Of a stretch of DNA of 64,000 nt, positions 63,501 to 64,000 are shown one piece after another (position 1 is the first letter of the stretch; each line of letters opens with the position of its first letter). The stretch is from Candidatus Laterigemmans baculatus. GTDB lineage: Bacteria; Planctomycetota; Planctomycetia; Pirellulales; Pirellulaceae. The notes under the pieces are model-generated. The model was given only the letters and a program-made list of their open reading frames with translations, did no database searches and was not told the origin of the DNA. The translations under genes and the position numbers were made by a program. The stretch lies in assembly GCF_010367455.1 (NCBI RefSeq), contig NZ_WRPR01000148.1, forward strand, positions 1 to 64,000. Direction: 5' to 3'.

Positions 63501-64000
63501 GCGATCTCTTCGATCTTGTCCTTAATGTTACTGATCGCTTCGAGCGGATTGAATCCATACCGGACCACCGCGACGCCACCGACTGCTTCGGCGCCTGCTT
63601 TGTCGAGCGCTCCGCGGCGGAGCGCGGGCCCCATTGAGACTCGTCCCACATCTTTGATCGTTATCGGTACATTGTCGTTGACCCGGACGACGACCTTCGC
63701 CAAATCCTCCGGCTCTTGGACAAAGCCCAGTCCGCGAATCACGTATTCGGCGTTATTGACCTCAATCGTCCGGGCGCCGACGTCCAGATTCGATTTGCGG
63801 ACCGCGTTATAGATCTCGTGGAGATTGACCCCCGCGGCTCGCATCGCATCGGGATCGACATCGATCTGGTATTCCTGAACAAAGCCACCCACACTGGCGA
63901 CCTCGGAAATTCCTTCCGCAGCTAAGAGGCCATAGCGGACGTACCAGTCCTGGATGCTGCGGAGTTCATGGAGATCCCAGCCCGCCGATGGCTGGCCATC
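60506..64000 (-). CDS. CusA/CzcA-family heavy-metal RND efflux pump (partial)
   Basis: This inner-membrane RND transporter exports metal cations using the proton gradient; it works with periplasmic adaptor and outer-membrane proteins. Over 1160 residues are present and the 5' end continues beyond the right edge (the frame is open up to 64000). Features are porter-domain sequence, the transmembrane block GIAIAIGTMVDMGIVLNEN, GLGKEFMPPLDEGSFLYMPT and the last helices with DDGVVITTYLDQKFRERE and MTTATTILALIPVLTSTGRG. A hydrophobic insert of about 100 residues after HMLLARRPSRG is larger than in E. coli CusA. The metal (Cu/Ag or Zn/Co/Cd) cannot be told. Confidence 0.93.
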   Translation of the reverse strand, partial: DGQPSAGWDLHELRSIQDWYVRYGLLAAEGISEVASVGGFVQEYQIDVDPDAMRAAGVNLHEIYNAVRKSNLDVGARTIEVNNAEYVIRGLGFVQEPEDLAKVVVRVNDNVPITIKDVGRVSMGPALRRGALDKAGAEAVGGVAVVRYGFNPLEAISNIKDKIEEIAPGLPTKVIVDYGDVSRSQVVAFAERQGFEAYEGEELRHDEWLRWLRSRERDEWPRWINTSQVTVVPFYDRTGLIYETLGTLNTALVEEILVTIIVVIVLLLNLRSSLLISLLLPLAVLMCFIAMRVFGVDANVVALSGIAIAIGTMVDMGIVLNENILKHLDEADASESRLEVIYRGSTEVASAVVTAVSTTVVSFLPVFTMIGAEGKLFRPLAFTKTFALLASVIVALTIIPPVAHMLLARRPSRGRFRQISLGALILAGIAAAIWLAWWVGAVLIAIGLWKLAEPKLPSRARQAAPWIANAAALLLVGVLLTTEWLPLGPELGLVRNLVFVTVIIGSVLGAFYVFQTFLYAPLLRWSLNHKLLFLTVPTCTILAGLAAWLGFESVFAVVPATVERAGISQSQVRESTAWKWGAEQFPGLGKEFMPPLDEGSFLYMPTTMPHASIGAALEVLQLQDQRIASIPEVETAVGKLGRAETSLDPAPISMIETIINYKSEYVTDQAGHQLRFRYDEEQAAFVRDSAGELIPDPDGRPFRQWREHIRTPEDIWKEIVAAAEIPGTTSAPRLQPIAARIVMLQSGMRAPMGIKVKGPDLATIEDVALQLEGLLKQVPSVEPSAVIADRIVGKPYIEIEIDRDAIARYGLQIEQVQDVIEVAIGGRRLTTTVEGRERYPVRVRYMRELRDSPEQLQRILVAAPDGAQIPLGQLADIRFVRGPQAIKSEDTFLIGYVLFDMRPGEAEVDVVEETQAFLRGKLESGEFILPPGVSYTFAGNYENQVRSQKTLMIVLPVALFLIFMILYFQFKDAITSSLVFSGIAVAWAGGFLLIWLYGQPWFLDFEVFGVNMQQLFQVHPINLSIAIWVGFLALFGIATDDGVVITTYLDQKFREREITTVEDARAATLEGGLRRVRPCLMTTATTILALIPVLTSTGRGSDIMVPMAIPSVGGMLIEVMTMLVVPVLYCLVKEMKIKFGIRDRLFAAAETNGSDASNRLPLSS

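Overview
This window comes from a planctomycete chromosome, most likely of the Pirellula/Rhodopirellula type. The evidence is a prepilin-like DUF1559 protein, a fragment of a planctomycete-style Ser/Thr kinase, secreted HEAT-repeat proteins and an integron integrase with extra flanking sequence. The DNA is GC-rich and mostly accessory: mobile elements, defence genes, unrecognised small genes and broken genes dominate, and core housekeeping genes are scarce.

Region 1 (about 1-12.4 kb) is built around a chromosomal integron. The integrase gene intI (9929-11776) points right. To its left lie an attI-like junction (about 9473-9479) and 11 attC sites, which define 11 cassettes running left to about 3.16 kb, all oriented away from intI. 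Three cassette types are present twice and several lack a convincing gene. Two cassettes carry a deleted remnant of a recombinase/transposase element. An IS110 transposase sits just past the last attC.

Region 2 (12.4-17.2 kb) holds an internally deleted NERD-helicase pseudogene, a frameshifted HEAT-repeat gene and a DUF1559 gene.

Region 3 (17.6-27.2 kb) is the best candidate for an undescribed system. A leftward gene set encodes an 805-aa MrfA/DUF1998-type helicase, an unrecognised 215-aa protein, a MotA/ExbB-type channel protein with an N-terminal zinc ribbon, a MotB/ZorB-position protein with a coiled coil, a small zinc-ribbon protein and a UvrD-family helicase. Divergent from it is a CARF-like/sigma54 AAA+/Fis activator of RtcR architecture. 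A sigma54-type -24/-12 element lies 53 bp upstream of the helicase start and a two-turn-spaced direct repeat lies further upstream. The arrangement suggests a Zorya-like motor plus helicase switched on by a nucleotide or RNA-end ligand, with no rtcBA genes present.

Region 4 (27.3-40.8 kb) is a defence island. A type I restriction-modification operon (hsdM-hsdS-abiEi-abiEii-hsdR) is flanked by two two-gene modules, each an AAA15/DUF3696 ATPase plus a translationally coupled partner. Region 5 (41.3-50.7 kb) carries a phosphoesterase, an RNase J-like metallo-beta-lactamase protein, a PD-(D/E)xK-like protein, a WYL regulator, several unknown genes and the tRNA 2'-phosphotransferase kptA.

Region 6 (51.2-64 kb) is more ordinary: M28 peptidase, ADP-ribosylglycohydrolase, TIGR01777 epimerase and DUF2071 protein. 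It is interrupted by a 3' fragment of a tRNA-Arg gene (54603-54644, a likely island attachment site) and by a stretch of decayed genes (56.9-59.8 kb). A CusA/CzcA heavy-metal efflux pump runs off the right edge.
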